Assembly: GCA_018242505.1 (NCBI GenBank)
Contig: JAFEBU010000015.1
Location: forward strand, 62,001-126,000
DNA: 64,000 nucleotides
DNA from: Pseudomonadota bacterium
Lineage (GTDB): Bacteria; Pseudomonadota; Alphaproteobacteria; Reyranellales; Reyranellaceae
Direction of reading: 5' to 3'
Shown here: in pieces, positions 26,474 to 35,372 of the stretch
Layout of the letters: the number at the start of each line of letters is the position of its first letter
How positions within the stretch are numbered: the stretch's first letter is position 1
The notes under the pieces: model-generated
Seen by the model: the letters and a program-made list of their open reading frames with translations, nothing else
Told to the model about the DNA's origin: nothing
The model's database searches: none
Translations under genes and position numbers: made by a program

Positions 26474-27403
26474 TTACCCCCACGGGCCGCGGTCGCCGGT
26501 CTGCGGGACCGAGCCGCCCGCGCGGGTGCGCACCGGTTCGGAGGCAGACGGCATCGCCTGCGCGGCCATCGCCCGCAGGCGCGCGATGCGCTCCTCCATC
26601 GGCGGATGGGTCGAGAACAGGCTGGCCATGCCGCCGGCCGACAGCGGATTGTCGATATAAAGGTGCGCCGTGCCGGGATTGGCCTGGGCTGTGGCGTTGG
26701 GGATCGCCTGCGTGCCGGCATGCAGGCGGGCCAGCGCCGAGGCCAGCCACTCGGGATGGCCGGAGATCTGCGCGCCCATGCGGTCGGCCTCGAACTCTCG
26801 GCTGCGGCTGATCGCCATCTGGATCAACGACGCCGCGATCGGGGCCACGATCATGGCGAGGATGCTCAGGATCGGGTTGCCGACCGGCCGGCCGTTCTCG
26901 TCGCGGCCGCCGCCGAAGAAGAAACCGAAGCTTGCCAGCATGCCGATGGCCCCCGAGAGCGTCGCCGCCACTGTCATGGTGAGGGTGTCGCGGTTCTTCA
27001 CATGGCCGAGCTCGTGGCTCAGCACGCCGATGATCTCCTCGCGGCTGAGATGGGTCAGCAGGCCGGTGTTCACCGCGATCGCCGCATGCTCGGGGCTGCG
27101 GCCAGTGGCGAAGGCGTTGGGCTGGTCCTCGTCGATGATATAGACGCGCGGCATCGGCAGGCCGGCGCGTTCGGTAAGCTGCCGCACGATGCCGTAAAGC
27201 TCGGGCGCCTCCTGCGGCCCGACCTCGCGCGCATTGCTCATGCGCAGCACCATGCGGTCGGAGTTCCAGTAGGCGAAGAGGTTGGTGCCCAGCGCCACCA
27301 CCAGCGCGATCAGGAGGCCATGCCGGCCGCCCAGCAGATAGCCGATGACAAGAAAGAAGGCCGTCAATGCCGCAAGCAGCAGGGCGGTACGAAAATAGTT
27401 CAT
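26474..27403 (-). CDS. htpX: Membrane zinc metalloprotease HtpX
   Basis: 309 residues with two N-terminal membrane segments, the zinc motif [10 protein letters not shown] at about residue 130, two further membrane helices (about 145-165 and 178-200), and the third ligand region [11 protein letters not shown]. HtpX degrades misfolded inner-membrane proteins together with FtsH. It is divergent from the SdhAF4 gene, a common arrangement partner in alphaproteobacteria. The C-terminal tail is proline/glycine-rich. Confidence 0.95.
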   Translation of the reverse strand: MNYFRTALLLAALTAFFLVIGYLLGGRHGLLIALVVALGTNLFAYWNSDRMVLRMSNAREVGPQEAPELYGIVRQLTERAGLPMPRVYIIDEDQPNAFATGRSPEHAAIAVNTGLLTHLSREEIIGVLSHELGHVKNRDTLTMTVAATLSGAIGMLASFGFFFGGGRDENGRPVGNPILSILAMIVAPIAASLIQMAISRSREFEADRMGAQISGHPEWLASALARLHAGTQAIPNATAQANPGTAHLYIDNPLSAGGMASLFSTHPPMEERIARLRAMAAQAMPSASEPVRTRAGGSVPQTGDRGPWG

Positions 27404-27461
27404 GTCCGAAAGATGGCCTGGGACTGTGGCGAATCAAGGCGTGGGGCGGCATCATGGGTCC

Positions 27462-27644
27462 ATGGTTGACACTGAAAAACCCGCGCCGGCCGCAGCCGGC
27501 CCCAAGCCGGAGACGGACCAGCCCGCCGCGCCCGGGACCCCGCCCGAAAAGCCCAAGAAGGTCGAGGAGATCGGCGGTCCACCCGGCCCCGAGCCGACCC
27601 GCTACGGCGACTGGCAGTTCAACGGCAAGGTGACTGACTTTTGA
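27462..27644 (+). CDS. SdhAF4 family protein (DUF1674), succinate dehydrogenase assembly factor
   Basis: 60 residues. The N-terminal half is a Pro/Ala/Lys-rich flexible stretch; the C-terminal half EEIGGPPGPEPTRYGDWQ followed by GKVTDF is the diagnostic block of DUF1674. The mitochondrial homologue Sdh8/SDHAF4 binds flavinylated SdhA and protects it before assembly. The ATG at 27462 was chosen; an upstream TTG/GTG is unlikely. Its TGA overlaps the TTG start of the FAD-dependent oxidoreductase by 2 bp, so the two are translated together. Confidence 0.88.
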   Translation: MVDTEKPAPAAAGPKPETDQPAAPGTPPEKPKKVEEIGGPPGPEPTRYGDWQFNGKVTDF

Positions 27645-28969
27645 GGCCCGGCGACATCTTCCACCCCGACTTCAAGGCGCGGCCGTGGTGGTGGGAAGCG
27701 TGGACGCCGAACAACGCGCTGAGCCAGGACCCGCCCGCGAAGACGGATGTGGCGATCGTCGGCGCGGGCTATGGCGGGCTATCGACCGCCCTGGAATTGC
27801 GCCGCAACGGCATCGACGCGGTCGTCCTGGAGCGGGGCGACTTCGGTGTCGGTGCCTCGACCCGCAATGGCGGCATGATCTCGGGCGGCGTCAACCTCGG
27901 CAAGGGCCTGGGCGGCAAGAACCAGGCGGCGGAGGAGTTCGCCCGCCGCAAGGGTGAATTCCTGGCCGCCGGCGCCGATTCGCTCACTGTCCTCGAGGAC
28001 ATCCTCGCGCGCGAGAAGATCGAGTGTGGCGTGATCAGGAAAGGCCGCTTCGTCGGCGCCTGGACGCCCCGGCACTATGACGAGCAGGCCGCCAAGATCG
28101 AGACGTTCAACAAATACGCCGATACCGGCGCCGAGATGATCCCGCGCGAACGCCAGCGCGAGATGATCGCCTCGGACTACTATTTCGGCGGCATGTACGC
28201 GCGGCGCTCGGGCCATCTCCATCCGGCGCTCTACTACAAGGGCCTCCTGGAAGCGGCCCATCGCGCCGGCGCCATTCTCTGCGCCAACGTCGAAGCCGAG
28301 CGCATCGAGAAGGCGGGCAACGGTTGGCGCATCCTGACGGCCAAGGGACCGGTCCAGTGCCGCGAGGTGGTGATCGCGACCAACGGCTATACGGGCGATC
28401 TGACGCCCCGACTGAAGCGCCGTGTCGTGCCGGTCGCCAGCCATATCATTGCGACCGAGCCGCTGCCGATGCCGGCAACGGAGCTGATCCCCGAATTGCG
28501 CTCGATCGCCGACACCAAGCGGGTGCTCACCTATTACCGGCCCTCGCCCGACGGCAAGCATCTCATCTTCGGCGGCCGCGCCCGCTTCACTGCGGCGCCG
28601 CCGGAAGTCAGTGCGCCGGTGCTCTACCGGTATATGATCGACCGCTTCCCGCAGTTGAAAGGCATCCGCATCACCCATGTCTGGACCGGCAACGTCGCTT
28701 TCGCCCTCGATTACATGCCGCATATGGGCACCGACCAGGGCCTGCATTATCTGCTCGCCTGCAACGGCAACGGGGTGGCGATGATGACCTATCTCGGCAC
28801 CCAGACGGCGAAGAAGATCGCCGGCGGCGCCAATGCGCCGGTCAATCCGCTCGACGGCCGCGACTTCCCGGACAGCCCGTTCTACAACGGCGATCCAAGC
28901 TGGTTCCTGCCGATGATCGGCGCCTGGTATCGCACGCGCGACTGGATCGATCGGCGCCGGGCCGCGTGA
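27641..28969 (+). CDS. FAD-dependent oxidoreductase (DAO superfamily, gamma-glutamylputrescine oxidase-like)
   Basis: 442 residues starting at a TTG that overlaps the previous stop (TTGA). The start gives RPGDIFHPDFKARPWWWEAW, an N-terminal aromatic block typical of PuuB-like oxidases, then the FAD loop VAIVGAGYGGLSTALEL (residues 38-54) and a C-terminal MPHMGTDQGLHYLLACNGNG segment. Such enzymes oxidise secondary or primary amines with FAD. The next gene, threonine deaminase, overlaps by 1 bp (TGATG). An alternative ATG start is not available near the N-terminus, which supports the TTG. Confidence 0.85.
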   Translation: MRPGDIFHPDFKARPWWWEAWTPNNALSQDPPAKTDVAIVGAGYGGLSTALELRRNGIDAVVLERGDFGVGASTRNGGMISGGVNLGKGLGGKNQAAEEFARRKGEFLAAGADSLTVLEDILAREKIECGVIRKGRFVGAWTPRHYDEQAAKIETFNKYADTGAEMIPRERQREMIASDYYFGGMYARRSGHLHPALYYKGLLEAAHRAGAILCANVEAERIEKAGNGWRILTAKGPVQCREVVIATNGYTGDLTPRLKRRVVPVASHIIATEPLPMPATELIPELRSIADTKRVLTYYRPSPDGKHLIFGGRARFTAAPPEVSAPVLYRYMIDRFPQLKGIRITHVWTGNVAFALDYMPHMGTDQGLHYLLACNGNGVAMMTYLGTQTAKKIAGGANAPVNPLDGRDFPDSPFYNGDPSWFLPMIGAWYRTRDWIDRRRAA

Positions 28970-30195
28970 TGAGCACTCTTCCGGTTACGCTTGCCGATGT
29001 GCAAGCGGCTGCCGCGCGTCTCAAGGGCGCCGTCGTGCGCACACCCTGCCTGCGCAGCGAGACGCTCTCGCACATCGCCAAAGCCGATGTCTGGATCAAG
29101 TTCGAGAACCTGCAGTTCACCGCCTCGTTCAAGGATCGTGGCGCACTGAACACGCTGCTGCAATTGACCGACGCCGAACGGCGGCGCGGCGTCATCGCCA
29201 TGTCGGCCGGCAACCATGCCCAGGGCGTCGCCTACCACGCCGGCCGGCTGGGCATTCCCGCCACCATCGTGATGCCGTCCTTCACGCCCAACACCAAGGT
29301 GACCCACACACGCGGCCACGGGGCACGGGTGGTGCTGCACGGCGACACGCTGGCCGAGGCCGGAGCCGAGGCCCATCGTCTGGCCGCGGCCGAACAGCTC
29401 GTCTTCGTGCATCCCTACGACGATCCGCGCATCATCGCAGGCCAGGGTACGATCGCCCTCGAGATGCTGCAGGACGCGCCGGAGCTCGACACGCTGGTAG
29501 CGCCGGTCGGCGGCGGTGGCATGATCGCGGGCTGCGCGATCGCGGCACATGGGCTCAAGTCCGATATCAAGGTGATAGGCGTCGAGACCACGGCCTTCTC
29601 GGCAATGCGCCAGCTCCTCGCCGGAGAGCCGGTCACGGCCGGAGGCGACACGATCGCCGAAGGCATCGCTGTCCGCGACATCGGCAAGCTGCCGCTGGCA
29701 ATCGCCAGGAGCCTGCTCGATCGCGTGCTGTCGGTCGAGGAGGTGGCGGTCGAGCGGGCGATCTCGCTCTTCATCGAGGTCGAGAAGACGGTGGCCGAAG
29801 GCGCAGGGGCCGCCGGCCTCGCGGCGCTGCTGGTCTATCCGGAGATCTTCCGAGGCCGGAAGGTCGGGCTGGTGTTGAGCGGCGGCAACATCGACACCCG
29901 CCTCCTGGCTTCGGTGCTGCTGCGCGGGCTGGTGCGAGATGGTCGCATCGTGCGGCTGCGCGTCATGATCAACGACTTGCCGGGCCAGCTCTCGCGCGTC
30001 GCCGGCCGGATCGGCGAGGCCGGCGGCAACATCGTCGAGGTGCAGCACCAGCGGCTGTTCGGCGGCGTGGTCGCCAAGCGGGCCGGTCTCGACGTGACCG
30101 TCGAGACCCGCGACCGCCTGCATGTGCGCGAACTGGTGAAGGCGCTGGAAGGCGACGGCTTCATCGTGCGCGTCCTGGAGGGCGCGGAAGGCTAG
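28969..30195 (+). CDS. ilvA: Threonine ammonia-lyase (PLP-dependent threonine dehydratase) with C-terminal ACT domain
   Basis: 408 residues. The PLP lysine is in SFKDRGA (Lys 55), followed by [10 protein letters not shown] and the phosphate-binding VGGGGMIAG. Residues about 325-408 form an ACT domain ([19 protein letters not shown]). It deaminates threonine to 2-oxobutanoate, with possible serine activity. With one ACT domain and 408 residues it resembles the shorter 'catabolic/TdcB-ACT' form rather than E. coli IlvA with two ACT-like domains, so isoleucine synthesis versus threonine breakdown is open. Translation is coupled to the FAD oxidoreductase. Confidence 0.93.
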   Translation: MSTLPVTLADVQAAAARLKGAVVRTPCLRSETLSHIAKADVWIKFENLQFTASFKDRGALNTLLQLTDAERRRGVIAMSAGNHAQGVAYHAGRLGIPATIVMPSFTPNTKVTHTRGHGARVVLHGDTLAEAGAEAHRLAAAEQLVFVHPYDDPRIIAGQGTIALEMLQDAPELDTLVAPVGGGGMIAGCAIAAHGLKSDIKVIGVETTAFSAMRQLLAGEPVTAGGDTIAEGIAVRDIGKLPLAIARSLLDRVLSVEEVAVERAISLFIEVEKTVAEGAGAAGLAALLVYPEIFRGRKVGLVLSGGNIDTRLLASVLLRGLVRDGRIVRLRVMINDLPGQLSRVAGRIGEAGGNIVEVQHQRLFGGVVAKRAGLDVTVETRDRLHVRELVKALEGDGFIVRVLEGAEG

Positions 30196-30274
30196 CGAAA
30201 CGCTTCGGCCAAACCCGAAACATGTGCCCAGCCGCCTGGTCGAACATGCCGGCTTCCCATCCCAGGAGGCCGCC

Positions 30275-30580
30275 ATGGCGATCACCGTCTTCATTCGCTA
30301 CCAACTCGATCCCTTCAAGCGCGATGCCTTTGAGGCTTATGCCAAGCGTTGGAGCACGATCATCCCGCGCTGCGGTGGCGATCTGGTGGGCTATTGGATG
30401 CCGCATGAGGGCACCAACACCATCGCCCAGGCGCTGATCACCTTCGAAAGCCTCGCCGCCTATGAAGCCTACCGGGCCCGCCTGCGCGAGGATGCCGAGG
30501 GCATGGCGAACTTCCGTTCGGCCGAGGAAGGACGCTTCATCCTGGCCGAGGAACGGACCTTCTTGCGTCCGGTTGCGTAG
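30275..30580 (+). CDS. NIPSNAP family protein
   Basis: 101 residues from the ATG at 30275 with GGAGG 6 bp upstream. The sequence [34 protein letters not shown] and a central Tyr/Arg-rich helix match the small ferredoxin-like NIPSNAP fold (dimeric alpha-beta barrel). Function in bacteria is not defined. It stands between ilvA and purH on the same strand. Confidence 0.82.
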   Translation: MAITVFIRYQLDPFKRDAFEAYAKRWSTIIPRCGGDLVGYWMPHEGTNTIAQALITFESLAAYEAYRARLREDAEGMANFRSAEEGRFILAEERTFLRPVA

Positions 30581-30611
30581 CGCCAAAGCGCCGCTTACAT
30601 CCAACCGGGGT

Positions 30612-30633
30612 GCGGGCTAAAAGACCCGCCATG
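30612..30633 (+). promoter_or_regulatory. purH leader element
   Basis: A small hairpin GCGGG/CCCGC encloses CTAAAAGA directly before the ATG. The string TAAAAGACCCGCCATGTC is shared in 17 of 18 positions with the mnmG start (57629-57646). TAAAAG lies 7-8 bp before the ATG, where a -10 element of a leaderless transcript would be. Confidence 0.35.
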
Positions 30634-32244
30634 TCCGCCCCTGCCGCCTATACTCCGTCACCCACGCCCGATCTGGCCCGGATCGAACGGGCCTTGATCT
30701 CCGTCTCCGACAAGGCAGGGCTTGCCGAGCTCGGGCGGGCCTTGGCAGGGCATGGGGTCGAGATCCTGTCAACCGGCGGTTCGGCCAAGGCGCTGCGTGA
30801 GGCCGGCCTCAAGGTGGTCGAGGTGAGCGACCACACCGGCTTCCCCGAGATCATGGACGGCCGCGTGAAGACGCTGCAGCCCTCGATCCATGGCGGAATC
30901 CTGGCGCGCCGCACCGATGCCGGCCACAAGAAGGCGATGGCCGACCACGGGATCGCCGGCATCGATCTCGTGGTGGTGAACCTCTATCCCTTCGAGGCGA
31001 CGGTCGCGCGTGGCGCCGATTTCCCGACCTGTGTGGAGAACATCGATATCGGCGGTCCGGCGCTGATCCGCGCCTCGGCCAAGAACCACGATTTCGTGAC
31101 CGTGGTCGTCGATCCGGTCGACTATGCCGAGATGCTGGCCGAGCTCGCCGCCCACAAAGGCGCCACGACATTGGCGCTCCGGCGCAAGTTCGCGGCCAAG
31201 GCCTATGCCCGCACTGCCGCCTACGACTCGGCGATCGCCGGCTGGTTTGCCCGCGAGCAGGGCGAGGTCTTTCCCGAGCAGCTGACGCTCGCCGCCAAGC
31301 GCGTGCAGATCCTGCGCTACGGCGAGAACCCGCACCAGCAAGCGGCCTTCTACACCGACGGCAGCGATCGGCCGGGCGTTGCGACGGCGCGCATGGTCCA
31401 GGGCAAGGAACTCTCCTACAACAACATCGGCGACACCGAGGCGGCCTATGAGTGCGTCGCCGAGTTCACCGAGCCGGCGGTCGTGGTCGTGAAGCACGCC
31501 AATCCCTGCGGCGTGGCGATCGGCAAGGACCAGTACAGCGCCTATCTCAAGGCCTATGCCTGCGATCCGGTGTCGATCTATGGCGGTATCGTCGCGGTTA
31601 ACCGCACGCTGGAGGCGGTGACGGCCACCGATCTGGCCAAGCGCTTCCTGGAGGTCGTGATCGCGCCCGACGCCACGCCCGAGGCGCTGGAGATCCTGGC
31701 CCGCCGCAAGGATGTGCGGGTGCTGCTGGCCGGCGCGCTGCCCGATCCGGCCAGCGCCGGCATGACCTTGAAGAGCGTGGCCGGCGGCTACCTTCTGCAG
31801 AGCCGGGATAACGGACGCCTGGTGAAGACGGACCTCAAGGTCGTGACCAAGCGCGCCCCGACCGGCCAAGAGATCGAGGACCTGCTGTTCGCCTTCACGG
31901 TGTGCAAGCACGTGAAGTCGAACGCGATCGTCTATGCCAAGGACGGCGCCACAGTGGGAGTCGGCGCGGGACAGATGAACCGCCGCGACAGCTCGCGCAT
32001 CGCCGCCATTCGCGCCGCCGAATCAGGTGAGATCGCAAAGCTGCCGCAAAGCCCCGCCATCGGCAGCGTGGTCGCGTCCGACGCCTTTTTTCCCTTCCCC
32101 GACGGCTTGCTCGCCGCCGCGGAAGCAGGCGCGACGGCTATTATCCAGCCCGGCGGCTCGATCCGCGATCAAGCCGTGATTGACGCCGCCAACGATGCCG
32201 ATCTGGCGATGGTCTTCACGGGCATGCGCCACTTTCGCCACTGA
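30631..32244 (+). CDS. purH: Bifunctional AICAR formyltransferase/IMP cyclohydrolase
   Basis: 537 residues. Residues 1-195 are the MGS-like IMP cyclohydrolase domain ([40 protein letters not shown]), the rest is the AICAR transformylase domain with the catalytic KHANPCG motif and the C-terminal [11 protein letters not shown]. It performs the last two steps of de novo purine synthesis. The ATG at 30631 has no classical ribosome site; see the leader entry. It is the second purine gene here, with purT 0.7 kb away on the opposite strand. Confidence 0.97.
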   Translation: MSAPAAYTPSPTPDLARIERALISVSDKAGLAELGRALAGHGVEILSTGGSAKALREAGLKVVEVSDHTGFPEIMDGRVKTLQPSIHGGILARRTDAGHKKAMADHGIAGIDLVVVNLYPFEATVARGADFPTCVENIDIGGPALIRASAKNHDFVTVVVDPVDYAEMLAELAAHKGATTLALRRKFAAKAYARTAAYDSAIAGWFAREQGEVFPEQLTLAAKRVQILRYGENPHQQAAFYTDGSDRPGVATARMVQGKELSYNNIGDTEAAYECVAEFTEPAVVVVKHANPCGVAIGKDQYSAYLKAYACDPVSIYGGIVAVNRTLEAVTATDLAKRFLEVVIAPDATPEALEILARRKDVRVLLAGALPDPASAGMTLKSVAGGYLLQSRDNGRLVKTDLKVVTKRAPTGQEIEDLLFAFTVCKHVKSNAIVYAKDGATVGVGAGQMNRRDSSRIAAIRAAESGEIAKLPQSPAIGSVVASDAFFPFPDGLLAAAEAGATAIIQPGGSIRDQAVIDAANDADLAMVFTGMRHFRH

Positions 32245-32344
32245 GCGACGACGCCCCTGCCGCCCCGGAGGGACCAGGGCGGCCCTTGTTCGCGCGGCAG
32301 CCGCAAGGGACTGTGGCGCGGGAAGCCTCAAGCCGACAACGCGG

Positions 32345-32728
32345 CTAGGCGTACTCCGGCATCTTGCCGGTGACCTTGGAGATGTCGATCAGCTCTGCGT
32401 CGGAGCCCAGCAGCACGGCCGTCAGGCCGCGATCGAGCCTTTGCAACGACACCTCGGTTCCATTGGAAAACCTGACGGCATCCTTGTGCGGCCCACTCTC
32501 GAGGCGGGTCATGACGACTTCCTCGATCGGTCCGACGCCGTAGGCCTTCTGGACAGTCTCACCGATGCCTTCCAAGCGCAGTTGGCTGTCGGCTGCTACG
32601 CATACCGCCAGATCACAGGCGGGTCCTGAGGTAAATCCCATTGAGCCACTTGGAAAGCGCTCAAGGGTGAGTTTCTCACCGATTGCGGCAGGTCGTGACT
32701 GATACGCTTCGAGTGAATAATCACACAT
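32345..32728 (-). CDS. Conserved hypothetical protein beginning MCDYSL
   Basis: 127 residues, MCDYSLEAYQSRPAAIGEK start. I recall similar small proteins with the same MCDYSL start across alphaproteobacteria, but no function. It has no signal peptide or membrane segment and is mostly predicted beta structure with a C-terminal SLQRLDRGLTAVLLG. A full-consensus AAGGAGG lies 5 bp before the ATG, the strongest ribosome site in the window, and a perfect 12-bp palindrome lies just upstream, so expression is probably high and regulated. Confidence 0.75.
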   Translation of the reverse strand: MCDYSLEAYQSRPAAIGEKLTLERFPSGSMGFTSGPACDLAVCVAADSQLRLEGIGETVQKAYGVGPIEEVVMTRLESGPHKDAVRFSNGTEVSLQRLDRGLTAVLLGSDAELIDISKVTGKMPEYA

Positions 32729-32747
32729 ATCGACCTCCTTGTTAGTA

Positions 32748-32759
32748 AGACTCGAGTCT
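32748..32759. promoter_or_regulatory. Perfect 12-bp palindrome AGACTCGAGTCT
   Basis: It sits 20 bp before the start of the MCDYSL gene, just above its AAGGAGG ribosome site. A dyad in this place is a candidate operator or the base of a leader hairpin. Short palindromes do occur by chance, so this is only suggestive. Confidence 0.35.
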
Positions 32760-32948
32760 CAAGTGGTGCGTGCAACACCTTGGTCAAGGTGCAACTCGAC
32801 CCGTCTAGGAACACGCAAGATCCACACCAAGTTGCTTCACCAGCGTGTACCCGCCAGCAATTAACGGCGGGAAGAGGAGGAGGCTGCTGTTCTTGCTCGC
32901 GCCACCATTTCGTCGCAGCAGTTCCGGTGGCTGGCTGGTGGGAGCAGT

Positions 32949-34133
32949 CTACCACACCTTGATCTTCTTTGCCGCTGTTAGCGCTTTTTGCCGGGCATCT
33001 TTGACGCTCCGGCCAGTCGCCAGGGTAACGGCCATGCGACGGTGGCCTTTGACCTCGGGCTTGCCGAAAATGCGCACCGACGTGCCCGCCTGGGCCAGGG
33101 CCTTGTCGATGCCGGTGTAGGTTGGATTGTCGATCTCGCCGTCCGCGAGAACGGGCACCGATGCGCCCGGCCGGCAGACGATCTCGGGAATGGGAAGGCC
33201 GAGGATGGCGCGCACATGCAGTTCCATCTCGCTCATGTTTTGCGAGACCATGGTCACCATGCCGGTGTCGTGCGGCCTGGGCGACAGCTCGGAGAACCAG
33301 ACCCGATCGCCCTTCACGAACAGCTCCACACCGAAGACGCCGCGACCCTTGGCGCCGCAGAGATCATCCACGACCTTGCGCGCAACCGCCCGCGCCTTCC
33401 TGAGCGCACGGGCGGACATGGGATGCGGCTGCCAGCTTTCGCGATAGTCGCCGTCGATCTGGAGGTGCCCGATCGGGGCGCAGAAGGCGAAGCCCTTGGC
33501 ATGCCGGACCGTAAGCTGGGTGATCTCGTAGTCGAAATCGATGGCGCCCTCGACGATCACCATCCCGGTATCCACACGCGAGCCCTCCACGGCATGGCGC
33601 CAGCTCTTTGCGATGTCGGTCGATTTGCGGGCCACGCTCTGGCCGTGACCGGAGGAGGACATTGTGGGCTTTATGAAGCAGGGAAACCCGACGGCGCGCG
33701 CCCCTTCCTCCAGCTCCGCCAGGCTCGACGCAAAGCGATAGGAAGACGTGGGCAGGCGGAGCTTCTCCGCGGCGAGCTTGCGGATGCCGCGACGATCCAT
33801 GGTGAGGCGCGTGGCGCGCGCCGTCGGGATCACCGTCCAGCCTTCCTTCTCGAGCTCGACCAGCGTGTCGGTCGCAATGGCTTCGATCTCGGGCACGATG
33901 AAATGGGGTCGCTCGCGCTCGACCACGCGCCGCAACGCCGAACCATCCCGCATGTTGAAGACATGCGCCCGGTTGGCGACCAGCATGGCCGGCGCATTGT
34001 CGTATCGGTCGCAGGCGATCACTTCGACGCCGAGCCGCATCGCCTCGATGGCGACTTCCTTGCCGAGTTCGCCCGAACCCAACAGCATGATCTTGATGGC
34101 CGACGGCTTGAGAGGGGTTCCGAATGTCTTCAT
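32949..34133 (-). CDS. purT: Formate-dependent phosphoribosylglycinamide formyltransferase
   Basis: 394 residues from the ATG at 34133. ATP-grasp enzyme: [19 protein letters not shown] at the start, [11 protein letters not shown], FVKPxMSSSGHG-like segment ([15 protein letters not shown]), [17 protein letters not shown], and the metal ligands in [10 protein letters not shown] and [15 protein letters not shown]. It formylates GAR with formate and ATP, the folate-independent route. The frame runs open upstream to 34436 but that part belongs to a decayed diacylglycerol kinase gene and is not part of PurT. Confidence 0.96.
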   Translation of the reverse strand: MKTFGTPLKPSAIKIMLLGSGELGKEVAIEAMRLGVEVIACDRYDNAPAMLVANRAHVFNMRDGSALRRVVERERPHFIVPEIEAIATDTLVELEKEGWTVIPTARATRLTMDRRGIRKLAAEKLRLPTSSYRFASSLAELEEGARAVGFPCFIKPTMSSSGHGQSVARKSTDIAKSWRHAVEGSRVDTGMVIVEGAIDFDYEITQLTVRHAKGFAFCAPIGHLQIDGDYRESWQPHPMSARALRKARAVARKVVDDLCGAKGRGVFGVELFVKGDRVWFSELSPRPHDTGMVTMVSQNMSEMELHVRAILGLPIPEIVCRPGASVPVLADGEIDNPTYTGIDKALAQAGTSVRIFGKPEVKGHRRMAVTLATGRSVKDARQKALTAAKKIKVW

Positions 34134-34142
34134 GCCGGAGAT

Positions 34143-34558
34143 CCTATCATTGGCCGTCCTTCCCGCCGACCTGGCGGGCGCGAGGCAGGACCACGATCTC
34201 GAGCGGCAGGCGCCCGACCGTCGCCTTCGGCTTCGACCCGCGTGTCGACGTCGGATTGAAAAGGACAAGCGGCCGTGGTTCATGCTTACTTTCAAAGGAT
34301 CGACGTGCGCGCCGTTATAGACCTTGGGCAGGACGGCTGTGGGCATGCCGAGCCGTGATACGTCGTCCATCTTCACGCGATCGAGCAGGCCGTCGTCGAA
34401 CAGCGCGCCTGGGGCCGAGCCTGATGCCGCCGCCATCTTCAGTGGCGACCATCGCCGTCAAGATCGGGCGGGTCTCGGGCGCTTGGCCGTGCCGCCTTTG
34501 CGTGCCGCCGGATTGACGATCACGGCTTTCTCCGGACGTTCCCCATTCGCGTTCAATA
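34143..34558 (-). pseudogene. Diacylglycerol kinase (YegS/DagK-like lipid kinase) pseudogene with internal deletion
   Basis: On the minus strand, the 5' part reads NANGERPEKAVIVNPAARKG, the first strand of lipid kinases (the IVNPAARKG motif), and stops soon after. About 70 bp further, another frame reads [20 protein letters not shown] and then [15 protein letters not shown], the C-terminal block of the same family, and a third frame continues [15 protein letters not shown], the final beta strands. The central catalytic 200 residues are missing and at least one frameshift is present. The C-terminal piece runs in frame into purT. Confidence 0.75.
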
Positions 34559-34577
34559 CTGACAGTTCTTGGCAGCA
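34559..34577. promoter_or_regulatory. Putative WYL-regulator operator, copy 1
   Basis: Read on the minus strand: TGCTGCCAAGAACTGTCAG. It matches 16 of 19 bases of the site at 35311-35329, in opposite orientation, and lies 39 bp before the WYL gene start. Each copy holds two CTGnCAR half-sites 10 bp apart. A CTGACA at 34559 with TGCTAC at 34583 could be the -35/-10 of the regulator gene. Confidence 0.55.
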
Positions 34578-34615
34578 ATAGATGCTACCGTCTCTTGCGC
34601 AGGAGAGGAGCGAAC

Positions 34616-35305
34616 GTGTCGCGCGCGCAACGTCTATTGGATCTGATCCAGGTCTTGCGGCGGCATCGCCAGCCGGTGAGCGGCGCGCGCCTCGCCGAGG
34701 CGACCGGCGTGTCGCTGCGCACCCTCTATCGCGACATCGAGACCCTGAAGGCCGAAGGCGCACATATCGACGGCGAGGCCGGCGTGGGCTTCGTGTTGCG
34801 GCCGGGCTTCATGCTGCCGCCACTGATGTTCAGCGAAGAGGAGATCGAGGCGATCGTGCTGGGCTCGCGTTGGGTCCACCAACGGGCCGACCGCGCACTC
34901 GCCGAGGCGGCGGCCAACGTGATGGCCAAGATCGGTGCCGTCCTGCCCAAGGATCTGCGCGACACGCTGGACGATTCCGGCCTGCTGATCGCGCCCGGCG
35001 AGCCGATCGCAGCCGGCGATTCGCAACTGCCGAAGATCCGCCAGGCCATCCGCAGCGAACGCAAGCTCGGCATCTCCTATCGTGACAAGGACGGAGCTGC
35101 CAGCCGGCGCACGGTTTGGCCGTTCGCACTCGGCTTCTTCGACAAGGTGCGCGTGGTCATGGCGTGGTGCGAACTGCGCCAGGACTATCGCCACTTCCGC
35201 ACCGACCGCATCGTCACGCTTGCCGTCACCGACAAGCGCTATCCGCGGCGGCGCCAGGCGATGCTGAAGGAATGGCGGGAGCGCGAGGGCCTGACCGAAG
35301 GCTGA
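34616..35305 (+). CDS. WYL-domain transcriptional regulator (YafY-like)
   Basis: 229 residues from the GTG at 34616 with GGAGAGGAG upstream. An N-terminal HTH (SRAQRLLDLIQVLRRHRQPV then SLRTLYRDIETLKAEGA) is followed by the WYL region (about 130-215), here with RRTVWPFALGFFDKVRVVMA and WCELRQDYRHFRTDRI in place of the strict W-Y-L order. Such proteins bind ligands or nucleic acids through the WYL fold and repress or activate nearby genes. The repeated operator before this gene and before the EVE gene downstream suggests it controls both. Confidence 0.85.
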   Translation: MSRAQRLLDLIQVLRRHRQPVSGARLAEATGVSLRTLYRDIETLKAEGAHIDGEAGVGFVLRPGFMLPPLMFSEEEIEAIVLGSRWVHQRADRALAEAAANVMAKIGAVLPKDLRDTLDDSGLLIAPGEPIAAGDSQLPKIRQAIRSERKLGISYRDKDGAASRRTVWPFALGFFDKVRVVMAWCELRQDYRHFRTDRIVTLAVTDKRYPRRRQAMLKEWREREGLTEG

Positions 35306-35310
35306 TCGAC

Positions 35311-35329
35311 TGCTGCCAGAAACTGACAG
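35311..35329. promoter_or_regulatory. Putative WYL-regulator operator, copy 2
   Basis: TGCTGCCAGAAACTGACAG on the plus strand, 44 bp before the EVE gene and 6 bp after the WYL stop. The half-sites CTGCCAG and CTGACAG are 10 bp apart, one helical turn. A TATTAA at 35337-35342 could be the -10 of the EVE promoter, so bound regulator would cover the -35 area. Confidence 0.55.
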
Positions 35330-35372
35330 CATGACGTATTAAACTGCGACTCGATCAAACGAGGAGAATCCC

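Noticed and set aside
32850-32871. CCCGCC/GGCGGG hairpin downstream of purT
   Set aside because: Only 6 bp of stem with a 10-nt loop and no T-run; too weak to call a terminator in this GC-rich DNA.
34134-34436. N-terminal extension of PurT
   Set aside because: The extra 100 codons encode the end of a diacylglycerol kinase and a frameshifted tail, so they are pseudogene sequence; PurT starts at 34133.
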